A stretch of 64,000 bases of DNA from Pseudosulfitobacter koreensis (GTDB lineage Bacteria > Pseudomonadota > Alphaproteobacteria > Rhodobacterales > Rhodobacteraceae): positions 62,001-126,000 of the forward strand of contig NZ_JANKJG010000006.1 of the NCBI RefSeq assembly GCF_024733015.1, given 5' to 3'. This document shows positions 1 to 9,700 of the stretch, one piece after another. The notes under the pieces were generated by a model. The model made no database searches, was not told the origin of the DNA, and was given only the letters and a program-made list of their open reading frames with translations. Position 1 is the stretch's first letter, and each line of letters begins with the position of its first letter. The translations under genes were made by a program, and so were the position numbers.

Positions 1-1413
1 GATGTCGATCCGCGTCGCCTCGACGATCTCGCTGGACCGCGAAAGTATACCGCGATCGGCTTCGTTGCGGTTCAGGCGGACGCGGTTCAGCCGCAGTGTT
101 TGAATGGGACCAAAGGCAAGGTCGACCTTCTCGCCCGCAGCGACGGGCGCGAAATCGAACTGCCCCACCATCTGCCCATCAACAAAGGCCGTGGCAAACC
201 CGCTGCCCAGAAGCTGTTCGCCGGTCGTGTTGGTCAGACGCGCCATGCGATAGGCAACATCGTCCTGCAGAGGCACGGCGCGGGCAAAGACGTCCGGGGT
301 GAAATCGACGCTGTCCAGTGCGATGCGCACATCGTCCGCGCCATTGGCGACACTGACAGGCCGGGGAAAGGCATATTGCACGCTGGGGCCGTCCAGCATG
401 GTCATCGCGACGGTCGGCGCCTCCATCACGGGCGCGGGCAGGGCCATGTCTGCTGTGGCGCCCAGTGCGGCCTCTGACCTCATGCGGGGCTGCGGATCTT
501 CGCGGTCTTCGACGCGGCGCAGTTCGGGATAGATCTCGCTGGGGCGGGTCTGGCCGCTGGGTTGGACCGTGGCAAGGGTCAGGGCGACGTCGCGCCAGTC
601 CTCGCCGCTGTTCTGGGCCACTTCTGCACCTCGCTCCATCTTCAGCGTGGGGGTGTCGCCTGTCGTCAGGCGCAGGTCATAGACTGGATACCACAGGGCG
701 CTGTCCACCTGATAGCTGACCTCGAGCGTGGCCGCGCCTGCCTGTGCGGCGGTGGCCGTCAGCGTCAGGCGGGTGCGGTCCTGATCTGCTGTCAACAGGG
801 CGTCCAGCGCGGCTTGCGCGTCGTTAAGGTCTTTCACTCGGTCCTCGCGCTCTGCATTCAACAGGCGCATCGACGTGCGGGCGGTTTGCGCGGATTGCCC
901 TGCGGCCAGTGTCTGATCGCCGATCATCTGGGACAGGTCGCGCAATGTGTCCACATCGGCGGGCAGGGTTTCCGAGGTGCCTAAGGCAGTCAGGAAATCG
1001 GCCTGCGCCTTGGCGGCCTGCACCGCGATCTGGGCCAGCGCTATGCGGTCGTCCAATGCATCCAGCGTCACCTGCGCGGCCTTTACGGCATCGCGCGCAG
1101 CCGTGATCCGGGCGGACACCTGATCCGGGGCCGGGGGCTGGTTGCGGTCGCGAAACGACACCGATTGCAGTTGCGCGCCCGCCAACCTGACCGAGATGCG
1201 GGCCGGATCGACATATTGCGGCAGGTCGGCCAGCACCAGATCATGCGTGCTCTGCGGCAGTGTCACGGTGGTGGTCCGCGTGACCAGCGCGCCGCGCGGA
1301 TAGACGGTGATGGCGGATGGGGCGCTGTCGATGGCCAGCGTGTCGGCCCATGCGGTCAGCGGACAAAGCAACGCACTGATCGCAACGGCGGGGGCGAGAA
1401 TGGCAAAGCGCAT
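1..1413 (-). CDS. DUF4139/DUF4140 (mucoidy inhibitor MuiA-like) secreted protein, C-terminus cut by window edge
   Basis: The reading frame is open from an ATG at 1413 to the window edge, so 471 codons are visible and the C-terminus is missing. The N-terminus (MRFAILAPAVAISALLCPLTAWA) is cut here for length but is a clear Sec signal peptide of about 23 residues. A DUF4140-like domain follows (about 30-130), then an Ala/Gln/Asp-rich predicted coiled coil (about 95-185), then the DUF4139 beta domain with the motif YQVDSALWYPVYDLRL. This order matches the MuiA-like envelope family, whose biochemical function is unknown. An AAGG ribosome site lies about 9 bases before the ATG. The family assignment is by recalled domain pattern. 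Confidence 0.8.
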   Translation of the reverse strand, partial: MRFAILAPAVAISALLCPLTAWADTLAIDSAPSAITVYPRGALVTRTTTVTLPQSTHDLVLADLPQYVDPARISVRLAGAQLQSVSFRDRNQPPAPDQVSARITAARDAVKAAQVTLDALDDRIALAQIAVQAAKAQADFLTALGTSETLPADVDTLRDLSQMIGDQTLAAGQSAQTARTSMRLLNAEREDRVKDLNDAQAALDALLTADQDRTRLTLTATAAQAGAATLEVSYQVDSALWYPVYDLRLTTGDTPTLKMERGAEVAQNSGEDWRDVALTLATVQPSGQTRPSEIYPELRRVEDREDPQPRMRSEAALGATADMALPAPVMEAPTVAMTMLDGPSVQYAFPRPVSVANGADDVRIALDSVDFTPDVFARAVPLQDDVAYRMARLTNTTGEQLLGSGFATAFVDGQMVGQFDFAPVAAGEKVDLAFGPIQTLRLNRVRLNRNEADRGILSRSSEIVEATRIDI

Positions 1414-1462
1414 ATCGGGGGACCTTGTGAAATTCAATGTGCCCCAGCCTGCGAAAGCAGCG

Positions 1463-1496
1463 CCCAAAAGAAAAGGGGCGCCAGCAAGCGCCCCTT
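1463..1496 (-). terminator. Rho-independent terminator of asd
   Basis: A perfect 9-bp stem (AAGGGGCGC at 1473-1481 paired with GCGCCCCTT at 1488-1496) with a 6-base loop. On the minus strand it is followed by TTTTCTTTT. It lies 27 bases beyond the asd stop codon and before the DUF4139 gene on the same strand. Confidence 0.9.
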
Positions 1497-1522
1497 GAAT
1501 TCTGTACATATTTCGGCGGAAT

Positions 1523-2545
1523 TCAGCCCTTTTTCAGGATCCGCTGGCCCAGCACTTCGGCGATCTGCACCGCGTTCAGGGCCGCGCCCTTGCGCAGGTT
1601 GTCGCTGACGCACCACAGGTTCAGCCCGTTGTCGATGGTGCTGTCCTGACGGATGCGGCTGATGAACGTGGCAAAGTCGCCGACGCATTCGACCGGCGTG
1701 ACATAGCCACCGTCTTCGCGCTTGTCGATCACCATGACACCGGGCGCTTCGCGCAGGATGTCGCGGGCTTCGTCCTCGTCCAGGAACTCTTCGAACTCGA
1801 TGTTGATCGCCTCGGAGTGCCCGACAAAGACCGGAACCCGCACGCAGGTCGCGGTGACCTTGATCGACGGGTCGATGATCTTTTTGGTCTCGGCGACCAT
1901 CTTCCATTCTTCCTTGGTCTCGCCCGAGTCCATGAAGACGTCGATGTGCGGGATCACGTTGAATGCGATTTGCTTGGTGAACTTGCGCGCAGGCTTGTCA
2001 TCGGTGGGGTTGTAGATCGACTTGGTCTGGTCCCACAGCTCGTCGATGCCTTCCTTGCCCGCGCCAGACACCGACTGGTAGGTGCTGACGACGACCCGCT
2101 TGATCCGCGCGCGGTCGTGCAGGGGCTTCAGCGCCACGACCATCTGCGCGGTCGAGCAGTTGGGGTTGGCGATGATCTTGCGCTTCACCGCCAGTTCGAT
2201 GGCGTCTGGGTTCACCTCGGGAACGATCAGCGGAATGTCGTGGTCGTAGCGATAGAGCGACGAGTTATCAATGACATAGCAGCCCGCCTTGGCGGCGATG
2301 GGCGCGTATTTCTTTGTCGCGTCCGACCCTACGGCGAACAGCGCGATGTCCCAGCCGGTGAAATCGAACGTGTCGAGATCCTTCGTCTTGAGTGTCTTGT
2401 CGCCAAAGCTGACCTCCGTGCCCATTGACTTGCGGCTGGCCAGGGCGGTGATTTCATCAATCGGAAACTGACGCTCGGCCAGGATGTTCAGCATTTCGTG
2501 GCCCACGTTTCCGGTGGCACCAACGACGACGACGCGATAACCCAT
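1523..2545 (-). CDS. asd: Aspartate-semialdehyde dehydrogenase
   Basis: Catalyses NADPH-dependent reductive dephosphorylation of aspartyl phosphate to aspartate semialdehyde, the branch point to lysine/diaminopimelate, threonine and methionine. The protein has 340 residues, normal for the family. The N-terminal NADP site reads GATGNVG (about residues 8-14) and the catalytic Cys is in the PNCST motif (about 130-134). The ATG at 2545 is chosen because it directly precedes the nucleotide-binding strand and has GGAGAA just upstream; an in-frame extension to 2650 looks non-coding. The gene lies downstream of an MFS gene on the same strand and ends at a strong terminator. Identification is secure. 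Confidence 0.97.
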   Translation of the reverse strand: MGYRVVVVGATGNVGHEMLNILAERQFPIDEITALASRKSMGTEVSFGDKTLKTKDLDTFDFTGWDIALFAVGSDATKKYAPIAAKAGCYVIDNSSLYRYDHDIPLIVPEVNPDAIELAVKRKIIANPNCSTAQMVVALKPLHDRARIKRVVVSTYQSVSGAGKEGIDELWDQTKSIYNPTDDKPARKFTKQIAFNVIPHIDVFMDSGETKEEWKMVAETKKIIDPSIKVTATCVRVPVFVGHSEAINIEFEEFLDEDEARDILREAPGVMVIDKREDGGYVTPVECVGDFATFISRIRQDSTIDNGLNLWCVSDNLRKGAALNAVQIAEVLGQRILKKG

Positions 2546-2621
2546 TGCGATTCTCCATTTTTGGGTGCTTGGCGTCCATATACCGCTTGTCCCCGCGTTG
2601 AAAGGGGCGCGGATGGCTGTT

Positions 2622-3794
2622 TCAGTCGGTGTTGTCTCGGGAAAACCCATAGACCGCTAGCCCGGCAATCAGGGCAATCCCGAAGAACCCGAAGATCGCC
2701 GCATAGGGGGCTGCCGCATCGCCGCCTTGTGCACCCGCGTGCAGCCGCCCGCTGACGAATTGCATCAGCCCGACACCGCCGATGCCAAAGAGGTTCAGCA
2801 GGGTCACTCCGCGCCCCGTCAGATGCGGCGGCACAAAGCTGCGGCCATGGGCGATCATCATCGGGAACGACGCACCGAAAAGGCCCACGGCGCACATCAG
2901 CGCAATCGCGGTCCACATGCCGGGCTGCGGGAACGCCCACAGCGCCAGCACCGACAGGGCGGTCAGCGTGCTGCCGACAAAATTCACCCATTTGCGGCTG
3001 CCCACCAGACGGTCGAGCGGGCCGTAGATCACCACGCCCAGAATCATCGCCAGGCCCATCAGCAGCGTCGCCATCCCGATCTGCGACTGGCTGGCGTCAA
3101 AGACGTCGCGCAGATAGGGGCCAATCCACAGGCCACGGATCGCACCGGCGGGGGCGTAATGCACGAACACCAGCGGCAGGATCAGCCAGAGCACCGGCAT
3201 CTTCAGCAGGTCGAACACCGATCCGCGCAGATCGCTTTGCGGCTTTTCGGGGTCCTTCACGGTCACGAACACGCCAGCCGCCACCACCGCCGACAGCACC
3301 GCCAGCCCACCCATCGACGCGCGCCAGCCGATCAGCTCGGCCGAGATCGCCATCGGATAAGACGCGATCAGGTTGCCCGTGGTGCCCGCGCCCACCATCA
3401 GCGCGGCCAGCGTGGCGAACTGAACCGGGGGGAATTCGCGCGCAAAGATGTAGTAGGACGCCATCAGCACCGGGGCGCAGCCGATCCCGATCAGCACCAT
3501 CGCCATGTGGATGTGCAGGGCACCGGTCGCCAGCGCAAAGAGTGCTGCACCGCCGCCGCCGCCCAGCAGCAACAGCGAGGCCGCAGTGCGCCGTGGCCCC
3601 AATGTGTCAAGCGCCCAGCCCACGGGAAGCTGCATCAGCGCGAATGAGATGAACCAAAGCCCGGACGCAAAAGCCAGGTCTTCAGCGCCCACGCCGATAT
3701 CGGCCTCAAGCGGGCCCGCAAGTACCGCCAGAAAGGCGCGAAAAAACTGGCTGAGCACATAGGCCAGCGCCAGCAGAAACAGTCCGGTCCGCAT
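2622..3794 (-). CDS. Major facilitator superfamily transporter
   Basis: A 390-residue hydrophobic protein with about 12 predicted transmembrane helices. The loop between helices 2 and 3 carries GWALDTLGPRR, the MFS motif A (GxLaDrxGrr type). The first helix starts straight after the initiator (MRTGLFLLALAYVLSQFFRA), supporting the start at 3794. Substrate cannot be read from sequence. It ends 76 bases upstream of asd on the same strand, so cotranscription is possible but no functional link is obvious. It runs divergently from the DUF3095 gene starting at 3903. Confidence 0.88.
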   Translation of the reverse strand: MRTGLFLLALAYVLSQFFRAFLAVLAGPLEADIGVGAEDLAFASGLWFISFALMQLPVGWALDTLGPRRTAASLLLLGGGGGAALFALATGALHIHMAMVLIGIGCAPVLMASYYIFAREFPPVQFATLAALMVGAGTTGNLIASYPMAISAELIGWRASMGGLAVLSAVVAAGVFVTVKDPEKPQSDLRGSVFDLLKMPVLWLILPLVFVHYAPAGAIRGLWIGPYLRDVFDASQSQIGMATLLMGLAMILGVVIYGPLDRLVGSRKWVNFVGSTLTALSVLALWAFPQPGMWTAIALMCAVGLFGASFPMMIAHGRSFVPPHLTGRGVTLLNLFGIGGVGLMQFVSGRLHAGAQGGDAAAPYAAIFGFFGIALIAGLAVYGFSRDNTD

Positions 3795-3902
3795 GAGGAA
3801 GGCCTTTCAAGCTTTGGTGAAGCTTGGTTACACGGGCAGTCAGGCCGTGCAAGAGTGCGTAGTATTACGGATCAGACCGCAGTGGCGAAAGGGACAGCGA
3901 TC

Positions 3903-5042
3903 ATGGACGACTTTTATGACCGCCTGCCGCTGCAGGACGCCTTTGGCACGCTGTCGGATGCCGAATGCTACGCGCCCTTGCCCGACGATTGGGTGGTGGG
4001 GGCTGCGGATATCGTGGGCTCGACGCAGGCGATTGCCGAAGGGCGCTATAAGACCGTGAACATGATCGGGGCCGCCGTGATCTCGGCGCAGATCAATGCC
4101 GCCGAGGGGCGTGCCTTTCCCTTCGTGTTCGGGGGCGATGGTGCGGCCTTTGCCTGTCCGCAGGAACAGGCCGAGGCGGCGAAACGCGCGCTGAGCGCCG
4201 TGCGCCGCTGGGCAGAGGAGGAGTTTGGGCTGAGCCTGCGCGTGGCGCTGGTGCCGGTGGCCGCGATCCGCAAGGCGGGCCGCGAGGTGGCGGTTGCACG
4301 CTATCAGGCGTCGCAGGGTGTGGATTACGCCATGTTCATCGGCGGCGGCATCAGCTGGGCAGAGGCGCAGATGAAGCGCGGGCAGTATGATCTGCCGCAT
4401 GCGCCTGCGGGCACCCAGCCCGATCTGACCGGGTTGTCGTGCCGCTGGAGCCAGATGAAGGCGCGCAACGGGCAGATCCTTTCGGTGCTGATCCAGCCCG
4501 AAGATGGCGCGGAGGCGGCGGCGTTCGCAGCGCTGGTGGACAAGGTTCTGGGTGTTGTCGGCGATCTTGAACGCAACGGCCACCCCGCCCCGGTGGACGG
4601 CCCCGGCACCGACTGGCCACCCGCGGGGGCCGAAATGGAGGCCCGCGCAACACGTGGCAGGCTGACGGTGGCCAAGCGCAAGCGGCAGATCCTGTTCGAG
4701 ACATTTATGGCGTGGGTGCTGGTCAAGACCGGGTTGAAGGTCGGCGGTTTCGATGCGCGCCGCTACGCGCGTGTCGTGGGCGAGAACGCTGATTTTCGCA
4801 AGTTCGACGACGGGCTGAAGATGACACTGGATTGCGACGACGTCACCGCTGCGCGTCTGACCGAGGTTCTGGAAACCGCACGGCAGGCGGGCTTGATCCG
4901 CTACGGCACGCACAGCCAGAGCGAGGCGATGATGACCTGCATCGTGCCGTCGATCATGCGCGACGATCATGTGCATTTCATCGACGGCGCGACAGGGGGC
5001 TATACGCAGGCGGCCACGCAGATCAGGGGCGCGGGCCCCTGA
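3903..5042 (+). CDS. DUF3095 protein with class III cyclase-like metal-binding motifs
   Basis: A 379-residue protein matching the DUF3095 family, which is often described as adenylate-cyclase-like but has no assigned reaction that I know of. Near the N-terminus it carries ADIVGST (Asp36) and FGGDGAAF (Asp79), which resemble the two metal-binding aspartate motifs of class III nucleotidyl cyclases and GGDEF-like folds. No signal peptide or membrane segment is seen, so it is probably cytoplasmic. The ATG at 3903 has AAAGGGA upstream and is preferred over an in-frame GTG at 3855. It stands alone between divergent and convergent neighbours. Nucleotide cyclase activity is inference only. Confidence 0.82.
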   Translation: MDDFYDRLPLQDAFGTLSDAECYAPLPDDWVVGAADIVGSTQAIAEGRYKTVNMIGAAVISAQINAAEGRAFPFVFGGDGAAFACPQEQAEAAKRALSAVRRWAEEEFGLSLRVALVPVAAIRKAGREVAVARYQASQGVDYAMFIGGGISWAEAQMKRGQYDLPHAPAGTQPDLTGLSCRWSQMKARNGQILSVLIQPEDGAEAAAFAALVDKVLGVVGDLERNGHPAPVDGPGTDWPPAGAEMEARATRGRLTVAKRKRQILFETFMAWVLVKTGLKVGGFDARRYARVVGENADFRKFDDGLKMTLDCDDVTAARLTEVLETARQAGLIRYGTHSQSEAMMTCIVPSIMRDDHVHFIDGATGGYTQAATQIRGAGP

Positions 5043-5060
5043 GGCATATGCCGGATTTGG

Positions 5061-5081
5061 ATATTTAAGGCCAAAAGAAAC
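5061..5081 (+). repeat. Dispersed intergenic motif ATATTTnnGGCCAAAAGAAA, copy A
   Basis: Sits in the 42-base gap between the converging DUF3095 and aldolase genes. It agrees with copy B (39780-39800) at 19 of 21 positions. Copy C lies at 54730-54749 in the opposite orientation. Function unknown; see findings. Confidence 0.75.
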
Positions 5082-5084
5082 AGG

Positions 5085-5852
5085 TTATTTGATCCATTTC
5101 GACGCGACCGCGCGGGCGGTGTTTGCCAACATGGCTGCATCGACACCGACCGCGACAAAGCGGGCGCCCGCGTCTATTGCGGCGTTCAGCACGGCTTCGT
5201 CGCTGCTGAGGATACCCGGAGCCTTGCCCGAGGCCGCGATGCGGCGGGTTGCGTCCAGTATCGCCTCCATCACAACCGGATGCGAAAGCTGCCCCATGTG
5301 CCCCAGATCGGCAGAGAGGTCGGCGGGGCCGATGAACACACCGTCGACGCCGTCGATCGTCAGGATCTCGTCGAGGGCGGCAAGGCCCGCGCGGTTTTCG
5401 ACCTGTACCAGCAGGCAGGTCTGGTCGTCCGCCGTCTGGCCGTAGTCTGCGATCTTGCCGAAGCCCGCCGCACGGGTGCTGGAGTAGCCCACGCCGCGAA
5501 TGCCGAAGGGCGGGTATTTCATCGCGCGCACCAGCTGGCGCGCCTGATCGGCGCTTTCGACCATCGGCACCAGAACGGTTTGCGCGCCCGCGTCCAGCAC
5601 CTGTTTGATCATCCAGGTCTCGCCCACGGGCACGCGCACGGCAGCCTGCGACGGCGACGCCTCGAGCGCCATCAGCTGATCGCGGATGACCGTGATGTCG
5701 TAGGGCGTATGTTCGCCGTCGATCAGCAGCCAGTCAAAGCCCATCGCGCCCATCAGTTCGGTCGTGTTGACCGTGCCAAGGCTGAGCCATGCCCCAAAAA
5801 CGGTTTCGCCGTTGGCGAGGGATTGTTTGAACGTGTTGATCAGGGCTGGCAT
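5085..5852 (-). CDS. HpcH/HpaI family 2-oxo-acid aldolase
   Basis: A 255-residue class II, metal-dependent aldolase of the HpaI/GarL type (4-hydroxy-2-oxoheptanedioate or 2-dehydro-3-deoxyglucarate aldolase). Visible family features are LLIDGEH (catalytic His about residue 48), the RVPV strand, the IRGVG loop, LVQVEN with a metal-binding Glu, and FIGPADLSADLG near the C-terminus, which holds the metal/substrate-binding Asp. Exact substrate cannot be told: no homoprotocatechuate or glucarate genes flank it. The upstream region contains a short AGGAGAGACC-like ribosome site. It converges on the DUF3095 gene with a 42-base gap holding a dispersed repeat. Confidence 0.9.
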   Translation of the reverse strand: MPALINTFKQSLANGETVFGAWLSLGTVNTTELMGAMGFDWLLIDGEHTPYDITVIRDQLMALEASPSQAAVRVPVGETWMIKQVLDAGAQTVLVPMVESADQARQLVRAMKYPPFGIRGVGYSSTRAAGFGKIADYGQTADDQTCLLVQVENRAGLAALDEILTIDGVDGVFIGPADLSADLGHMGQLSHPVVMEAILDATRRIAASGKAPGILSSDEAVLNAAIDAGARFVAVGVDAAMLANTARAVASKWIK

Positions 5853-5937
5853 CGGTCTCTCCTGCGGGGGGCGGTCATTGGAGCGCAGCTTATGCCGCTC
5901 TCGCAGGATTTGACCAGAGGCAGCAGGCAGCGGGGGA

Positions 5938-6666
5938 TCAGATGACCTTGATCACGTGCTTGCCCACGGCCAGCATATAGCCGCGCCGCGCGATGTTCTT
6001 GACCAGAAGCTCGCTGACGATCTGGTTGCCCAGCGTGTCGCGCAGGCGTTTGATCCGCGTGGCACCAGCGGCTTCTTCGCAATCCGACGCGTCGCGGCCC
6101 GAGATGATCGCCTCAATCTCGACACCCGACAGCACGTCGTCGTCCATCCGCGCCTCGGCCAGGATCGACATGGTTTCCATAGCGGCATCCGTCAGCTTGA
6201 AACCCAGGTTGTTGAGGTAGACGGTGTTTTCCTCGCGGCTGATCAGCAGCGAGTTCACCTCGATGCCTGCACGCTCGATCTGGGCCAGGCGGCGGCCCAT
6301 GCCGACCAGCATCACCAGAAAGATCAGTGCAGCCACCAGCAGGGCGGTGGCGAAGGTCAGCAGCACGAAGATGACGAAGCGGTAGCTGTTCAGCGTCGCC
6401 GAAAAGGCGGTGCCCGATTGCGCCAGGATCTCAAGCAGCTTGATCTCGGACTGGCTGGTCAGATCGGCGTTCTCGACAAAGATCTGCTCGACCTGCGCGT
6501 TGAAGGCACCGGCGTCGGGCAGAGTCAGGAACAGCACGATGGCGGCGGCCAGCAGGATTGCCACGATCGCCGCGATGCCGCCCAGCACCAGTCGTTCACC
6601 GGTCTGGCGCATCTCAGAAGCGGAGGAAGTATTGTCCGGCACTGTCTTTCCTTTGATCGAGGCCAT
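5938..6666 (-). CDS. Membrane-anchored protein with C-terminal winged-helix (OmpR-like) domain
   Basis: About 242 residues from an ATG at 6666, or 224 from an ATG at 6612. The latter sits one base after the stop codon of the upstream gene (TGA-G-ATG), a plausible coupled start. Two strong transmembrane segments are seen (LVLGGIAAIVAILLAAAIVL, and FVIFVLLTFATALLVAALIF) around a periplasmic loop of about 45 residues. The C-terminal region has IKRLRDTLG followed by IARRGYML, which resembles recognition helix and wing of OmpR/PhoB-type DNA-binding domains (RLRxKLG … VRGxGYxL). Such a C-terminal cytoplasmic winged helix after two membrane helices is the reverse order of ToxR/CadC. Function is unknown; DNA binding is inference. 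Confidence 0.75.
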   Translation of the reverse strand: MASIKGKTVPDNTSSASEMRQTGERLVLGGIAAIVAILLAAAIVLFLTLPDAGAFNAQVEQIFVENADLTSQSEIKLLEILAQSGTAFSATLNSYRFVIFVLLTFATALLVAALIFLVMLVGMGRRLAQIERAGIEVNSLLISREENTVYLNNLGFKLTDAAMETMSILAEARMDDDVLSGVEIEAIISGRDASDCEEAAGATRIKRLRDTLGNQIVSELLVKNIARRGYMLAVGKHVIKVI

Positions 6667-6901
6667 CGGGGCCGAACACAGACATGATCTGTAGCAACGT
6701 CCAGCCGCTTGCGGCAAGCCGGTTCCTCAGTTCGGCCTGCGCCGTGCCCTGATCACAGGCCGAAACCTGCGCCACACCGTAGTGCAGGCGCAGGGGGTCG
6801 TCTTTCTTTGCCTTGTAATCGGCAAAGCAATCTGCGGCCTGGGCCGCTGCCGGAGCGGCCAGCAGGGCGGCACAGGCAAGGGAAAGAAGGATGTGTTTCA
6901 T
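6614..6901 (-). CDS. Small secreted protein of unknown function
   Basis: A 95-residue protein with a signal peptide (MKHILLSLACAALLAAPAA, predicted cleavage after AQA at about residue 22). The mature part has two cysteines (Cys25 and Cys49) that could form one disulphide. The start at 6901 is chosen because the signal peptide begins there; upstream in-frame sequence looks non-coding. Its stop overlaps or abuts the start of the membrane winged-helix gene, so the two are very probably cotranscribed and translationally coupled. I do not recognise the family; no enzymatic motif is visible. Confidence 0.75.
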   Translation of the reverse strand: MKHILLSLACAALLAAPAAAQAADCFADYKAKKDDPLRLHYGVAQVSACDQGTAQAELRNRLAASGWTLLQIMSVFGPDGLDQRKDSAGQYFLRF

Positions 6902-7084
6902 GTGACTGACTGTGCGCCTTGTCGCCGCGATATTCAATAACCGCAAGGGTTTCGCGGGGCTGATATCGGATAACAGCCGACTGATATTGTGTGACTTCGG
7001 CCAAACCGCCCATCGTCGGTCCAAGGTTCGGCCAATCAGGCAGGGCCACCCAACAACGCATCACCCGATTGAAAGGAACACACC

Positions 7085-7579
7085 ATGCCGGTTTTCACGC
7101 CACGGTCCCTGCACCGCAAGTTCATCGCCCTTGTCGCAGGCCTGTCCATTGCCATCACGGGGCTGTCCGTCACGCCCGCCGCCGCTGATCAGGATGACAC
7201 GGCGCGTGCCCTTGCGGCGATCCTTGGTCTCGCGATCATCGGGGCTGCGATCAACGATTCCCGCAAGGACAACGACCGGGTCACGCGGCATGACAGCTAT
7301 CGCCCGGACTATCGGCCCGATCACCGCCCTGTGCGCCCGCGTCCGCTGCCACCGCGTGCCGACAATCGCAAGCTGCTGCCGCAGGCCTGCCTGCGCACGT
7401 TCCAGACCCGCCAGGGCAAGATCAACGGCTTTGGCGACAAGTGCCTGAGCAAGAACTACCGCTATTCCAACAGCCTGCCACGCGCCTGCGAAGTGCGGTT
7501 CCGCAATCGGAACGGCGTTGGCGTGGGGTATGACGCGCGATGCCTGCGTCACCAGGGCTACCAATTGGCCCGCCGTTAA
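7085..7579 (+). CDS. Secreted, Arg/Pro-rich hypothetical protein
   Basis: 164 residues starting with a long signal peptide (n-region MPVFTPRSLHRK, hydrophobic core FIALVAGLSIAITGLSV, cleavage near AAA). A small hydrophobic stretch (ALAAILGLAIIGAAI) follows, then an Arg/Pro/Tyr/Asp-rich low-complexity linker (YRPDYRPDHRPVRPRP). The C-terminal region carries four spaced cysteines (CLRTF, CLSKN, CEVRF, CLRHQ), probably two disulphides in the periplasm. A GAAAGGAACA ribosome site precedes the ATG. It ends at a strong terminator and appears monocistronic. Function unknown. Confidence 0.78.
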   Translation: MPVFTPRSLHRKFIALVAGLSIAITGLSVTPAAADQDDTARALAAILGLAIIGAAINDSRKDNDRVTRHDSYRPDYRPDHRPVRPRPLPPRADNRKLLPQACLRTFQTRQGKINGFGDKCLSKNYRYSNSLPRACEVRFRNRNGVGVGYDARCLRHQGYQLARR

Positions 7580-7627
7580 AAAGGCGGTGTCATGACCGGG
7601 GATGGGTCCCTGTTGCCGGTCGAACTG

Positions 7628-7661
7628 GGGGGAGGGTGTTCGGGCACCTTCCCCCTTTTTT
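7628..7661 (+). terminator. Rho-independent terminator
   Basis: An 11-bp stem (7628-7638 with 7645-7655, one G-U pair) and TTCGGG loop followed by six T residues. It closes the secreted-protein transcription unit ending at 7579. Confidence 0.93.
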
Positions 7662-7758
7662 GTTGTGCAGGCCCGCGTATCGGTTTCATGGATATCCGTG
7701 TTTTCGTCGCGGGCAAGCGCGTGTATAACCCCAAGTCAGCATATGGGGATGTGACAGG

Positions 7759-8360
7759 GTGCCGGATTATTCATTCGAGCTTGAGATCGGTGGTTGCGTG
7801 GCGGGCGTCGACGAAGTGGGTCGGGGACCGCTTGCGGGGCCGGTCATGGCGGCTGCCGTGGTGCTGGACCCGGCCGACATTCTGGAAGGGCTGAACGATT
7901 CCAAGGTGCTGACCGCCAAGCGCCGCGCCGCTCTCTATGCCGAGTTGATGTCGCGCGCGCATGTGTCGCTGGGCATCGCGACGGTGGAAGAGATCGACGA
8001 ACACAACATTCTGCGCGCCTCGCATCTGGCGATGGTGCGCGCGATTGCGGGGCTGCCGATGTGCCCCGATCACGTGCTGATCGACGGCAACATGGTGCCC
8101 CGTGGGCTCAACCTTCCCGCGACCACGGTGATCAAGGGCGACGGGCGGTCGGTGTCGATTGCGGCGGCCTCAATTGTGGCAAAAATCAGGCGCGATGCGG
8201 TGATGGTGGATTTGGCGCAACAGCATCCCGGTTATGGCTGGGAGACCAACATGGGCTATCCGTCGAAAAGCCACAAAGAGGCGCTGTTGCGAATTGGTGT
8301 GACCCCACACCATAGACGTTCGTTCAAACCTGTACACAATATCTTGTATCAAGATAAATA

Positions 8361-8361
<1 letters not shown>
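7759..8361 (+). CDS. rnhB: Ribonuclease HII
   Basis: Cleaves RNA in RNA-DNA hybrids and starts removal of ribonucleotides misincorporated in DNA. The 200-residue length is typical. Active-site acidic residues are visible: GVDEVGRG (Asp18, Glu19), VLIDGN (Asp109) and the later KIRRDAVM (Asp146). The start is a GTG at 7759; no better ATG lies upstream in frame. The stop at 8361 is followed by the ccrM leader; rnhB-ccrM adjacency is a recurring arrangement in Rhodobacteraceae as I recall. Confidence 0.96.
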
Positions 8362-9562
<1,201 letters not shown>

Positions 9563-9657
9563 TCCCTTTCGGGACCGATACACCACAGTTTTACGAACAC
9601 CGCCGGTGCCCCCGCGACTTTCACCCATTGTCGCACTCACATGGGGCACCTACCTAT

Positions 9658-9684
9658 GCCCCGCCGTCATGGCGGGGCCTTTTT
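9658..9684 (+). terminator. Rho-independent terminator of ccrM
   Basis: Perfect 8-bp stem GCCCCGCC/GGCGGGGC (9658-9665 with 9671-9678), 5-base loop, then CTTTTT. Located 96 bases after the ccrM stop and just before the converging alkB-like gene. Confidence 0.9.
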
Positions 9685-9700
9685 CGTTTTGCGGCAGCGG

